Notes under the pieces: model-generated
What the model saw: only the letters and a program-made list of their open reading frames with translations
The model's database searches: none
Told to the model about the DNA's origin: nothing
Part shown: positions 58,136 to 64,000 of the stretch, piece by piece
Position numbering within the stretch: position 1 is the stretch's first letter
Layout: each line of letters opens with the position of its first letter
Made by a program: the position numbers and the translations under genes
Source: Epiperipatus broadwayi
Lineage: Eukaryota; Onychophora; Udeonychophora; Euonychophora; Peripatidae
DNA length: 64,000 nt
Assembly: GCA_028023455.1 (NCBI GenBank)
Contig: JAQFVV010006454.1
Location: forward strand, 186,001-250,000
Reading direction: 5' to 3'

Positions 58136-58391
58136 ACTGTTATTATCATTATTGATTATTATTATTATTATTGATTGATTATTATTATTACTGATTAGTT
58201 GATTATTGGATTATTGATTATCAGTAACTGTATATCAATATTATTATTATTGATTATTATTATTATTATTATTATTATTAATACTATTACTTATTATTAT
58301 TATTATTATGTAATATTACTATTATTATTATAATTATTAGTTATTATTATTATTACTAATGGTATTATAATCTAACTTATTAATATTATTG

Positions 58392-58424
<33 letters not shown>

Positions 58425-58531
58425 ATTATTAAAACTACTAATATGTATTAGTTATTATCATATATGTATATATAATTATTATGTATTATTATTGTTATTA
58501 TTATTATTATTATTATTATTTTTTATTTTTA

Positions 58532-58574
<43 letters not shown>

Positions 58575-58600
58575 TTATTATTATTATTAGTGTAAATGTT
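58021..58600. repeat. Degenerate (ATT)n field
   Basis: Many short ATT runs broken by gatt, aat, ttt and other variants; reads as an old, decayed triplet array. Confidence 0.85.
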
Positions 58601-59445
58601 GAATATGCACATAATTAATGGATATTGAATTGAATTATAGAGATGAGATAATTATTTTTGTATTATTATTATTGTTCTAAAATATTTCCTGATAAAATGT
58701 GTGTGAATATTTGAAGTATACTGTTAAATTACATACATATTTTGAAAAACTTTGGCTTCAGTTCTATGCATGTTTTTTTTTATTACTACTATAAATAAGA
58801 TTGATCTAGAAACTTCTAATAAACATTCTAGAGAATAAAACATAATAATCACTGAATAGTTTGACCGTTTTTAACCAAATTTATTTAGTAGTTGAAGTCG
58901 TCAAAATTATTCATTTATCTTTATTGAGAAAACCTAGATTACAACATAACAATCATTTATACACACGGAATTATATATATATAGATGTTTATATTTTTGA
59001 ACACATTATGCTTTAGAGGTCAGTTTTCTCTTTATTTTTTTTTTGCAATTTTATTTATTAAAAAAAAACAAAATTATTTTTTGATGTTTCTGTTATTGCT
59101 TATTTTATTAGTGGTTGTTTAGCAGGATTTTTTTTAATATTTGTATTTGTTTCGATAATAAATGCTGTATGAATTAATTAAAAATGTAAAAATCGTAAAA
59201 TATAAAAACGGATGACAAAAGATTTTTATTGCATTATCTAGAGTAATCAAGGCCTTAATTAGTATTAGATTTAATGAAAAGCAACCATGTTTTATATCTA
59301 GACAATGAGAAGAAATGCTTATAGTAAATGAGTTTAAAATACATTTTTTTTAAAAAAAATCAAAAAGCATTATATCTATATAATGTCAATCACTTCCCTT
59401 AAACAATGTTTTTCTACAAGGCTACTTTGTGAATGATGATAAAGT

Positions 59446-59500
59446 CTGCATTTAACCCCGTGGCCAAAAGATTATCTTTTAGTCATGTTGTTAAATGCAG
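59446..59500. repeat. 55-bp inverted repeat
   Basis: Perfect 11-bp outer arms ctgcatttaac (59446-59456) and gttaaatgcag (59490-59500) enclose an inner palindrome aaaaga-tta-tctttt (59467-59481). Confidence 0.85.
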
Positions 59501-59914
59501 CCTATATTTATTGCAAGATGTCGTTTGGAAATGAATGATTAATATTTTGCATTTGAATTTTGAGCTAGTGTTAAGCATTGTTCATATATATTAAAGTATG
59601 AAGATTGGCTATCTTAATATAAGCTGAGCATTGATTGTAATATGTTTGGAGATGATAATCTGGACCAACTGATGAATTCTGGTTTATCATGAAATACTTA
59701 AAAGGGTAATTATTTATCTTTTCGACATGTGTATGATCAAGTGTGTCAACAGTATGAGATAGCATGGATAGTTAAGGGTCGTGTGAAATTCTGAGTTCAG
59801 ACACCCAATATATTACATATTAGAGTGCAGATATGAAAAAGCCTGTACTGTAGAAAAATCCCTATAATATATATAATAACATGAAAATCATGAGCCTTAG
59901 TAGTTAAATTTTCT

Positions 59915-60043
59915 AATTGTTTATCTGTAACTTAGCGTTACAGATAAACAATTGGGTATAATTGACAAATTTGAAATTATTTGTGATTGTATTCAAGCTT
60001 ATAATTGACAAATTTGAAATTATTTATGATTGTATTCAAGCTT
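59915..60043. repeat. 17-bp perfect hairpin followed by a 43-bp tandem duplication
   Basis: aattgtttatctgtaac (59915-59931) pairs with 59937-59953 around the 5-nt loop ttagc. From 59958 a 43-bp unit beginning ataattgacaaatttgaaat is repeated at 60001 with one mismatch. Confidence 0.9.
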
Positions 60044-60540
60044 ATATTATTTTAATTATTAAATCTATAGCCACAGACAGGTAATTATTGAATAAAAAAT
60101 AATAGATATTATCACTTAAAGTGTTAAACAAAAATTAAAATAATTAAAATATTCTCCACTTGCAGTTTGAAACTTTAATGAGAAATGTTTCTGCACTCTT
60201 AACATTTTGTAGAGGTGATGGAGAAGTCCTAACACTATAATGATGTGTTAAAAAGATATTCCATCTTTATAACCTTTATTATTGTCCTTTTAAAAATGTC
60301 TGACCTACATCTATCTTCAGGACTGTAAAAAATTGACAAATTTATTTTTAAAAAGTTTATACTAACTTTACTACCATATTCTCAAAAACATACAAATGCA
60401 TATTTATAATAGCAATATATGATCCAGGTTTGATTTTCATGCTAGTACTGTCACAGGTTAGACCAGCAATACCTGAAGAAGAGAAAAAAATATTACCACT
60501 CAAAATATAACACAAATCATAACTTGTGAGTTATTATTAG

Positions 60541-60645
60541 CAATTGGGTATAATTGGAAAATTTAAATAAAGTGGTATTTTCTAAAAACATTCAATAGTT
60601 AATATTAGATGATGAAAATAGCCCAATATATAAATACAAATATAT
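60541..60645 (+). mobile_element. Third, shorter copy of the PLE-associated tail
   Basis: atttaaataaa...ttttctaaa, acattcaatag and ttagatgatgaaaatag (60605 on) followed by caatatataaatac match the tails at 30566-30636 and, inverted, at 14884-14990. The upstream caattgggtataattg also occurs at 59949. Confidence 0.6.
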
Positions 60646-60801
60646 AATTAATAGTTGCAAATCTGCATAATGTCATAATATTACTCTCACCCAGATGGGA
60701 ATCATTATAATATTTTGTATAATAATAGTCATAGTGAAAAAAGTAATAATAATATTTGAAATTATCTTTGTCATATGCATTTATCCAATGTAACCATTAT
60801 A
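60646..60801. other. AT-rich spacer
   Basis: Unique AT-rich sequence between the tail copy and the (AT)n run that precedes copy C. Confidence 0.5.

Positions 60802-64000
<3,199 letters not shown>

Larger units (their letters stand above)
58601..60540. other. AT-rich DNA with two inverted repeats
   Basis: No gene recognised. Inverted repeats lie at 59446-59500 and 59915-59953, and a 43-bp tandem duplication at 59958-60043. Confidence 0.5.

Noticed and set aside
59668-59700. Hammerhead-like ctgatga ... gaaa match
   Set aside because: The intervening sequence cannot form a stem II; one chance match of short cores.

Overview
The window is extremely A+T-rich (by eye about three quarters A+T) non-coding animal DNA. 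I found no intact host gene, no rRNA, no functional tRNA, no CRISPR array and no bacterial-type operon. What it holds is decayed retroelements, long non-coding repeats, foldback repeats and very large simple-sequence arrays: (AT)n, (ATT)n, (AGT)n, (CTT)n and (TC)n. Penelope-like elements with GIY-YIG endonucleases, several LINE types and tRNA-derived SINE heads together fit a metazoan, plausibly a mollusc such as a cephalopod. That assignment is inference, not proof.

Layout. 1-6.4 kb: a decayed Ty3/gypsy integrase tail (1171-1664), then unassigned DNA with a small CpG-rich patch. 6.4-7.8 kb: two foldback elements, one with about 110-bp arms and a 4-nt loop, one with about 310-bp arms. 7.8-10.8 kb: copy A of a roughly 3-kb non-coding repeat; copy C fills 60.8-64.0 kb and a more diverged candidate copy B lies at 15.8-19.1 kb. 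14.9-15.7 kb (minus): the 3' end of a Penelope-like element (PLE) with a clear GIY-YIG nuclease, followed by a tRNA-like segment and a tail that recurs at 30.5 and 60.6 kb. 20.7-21.1 kb: a C-rich/A-rich insertion that looks artefactual. 25.3-26.5 kb (plus) and 36.7-39.4 kb (minus): two inverted copies of one APE-endonuclease/reverse-transcriptase LINE family. 42.9-44.7 kb (plus): a second PLE with reverse transcriptase and decayed GIY-YIG domain, with an (AT)n array expanded inside its open frame. 53.3-58.6 kb: a jockey/CR1-type LINE (minus), another LINE fragment carrying an intact YADD box (plus), a 0.54-kb tandem duplication, and the densest triplet-repeat arrays in the window.

There is no pathway or operon in which genes cooperate. 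The connecting theme is retrotransposition: LINE and PLE 3' tails end in or next to simple repeats, and in several places the repeats expanded after insertion. The most interesting points are the PLE with an associated tRNA-like segment and shared tail, the three-copy orphan repeat, the foldbacks, and microsatellites that grew inside otherwise alignable repeat copies. All protein-level calls come from reading translations by eye; no database search was possible.
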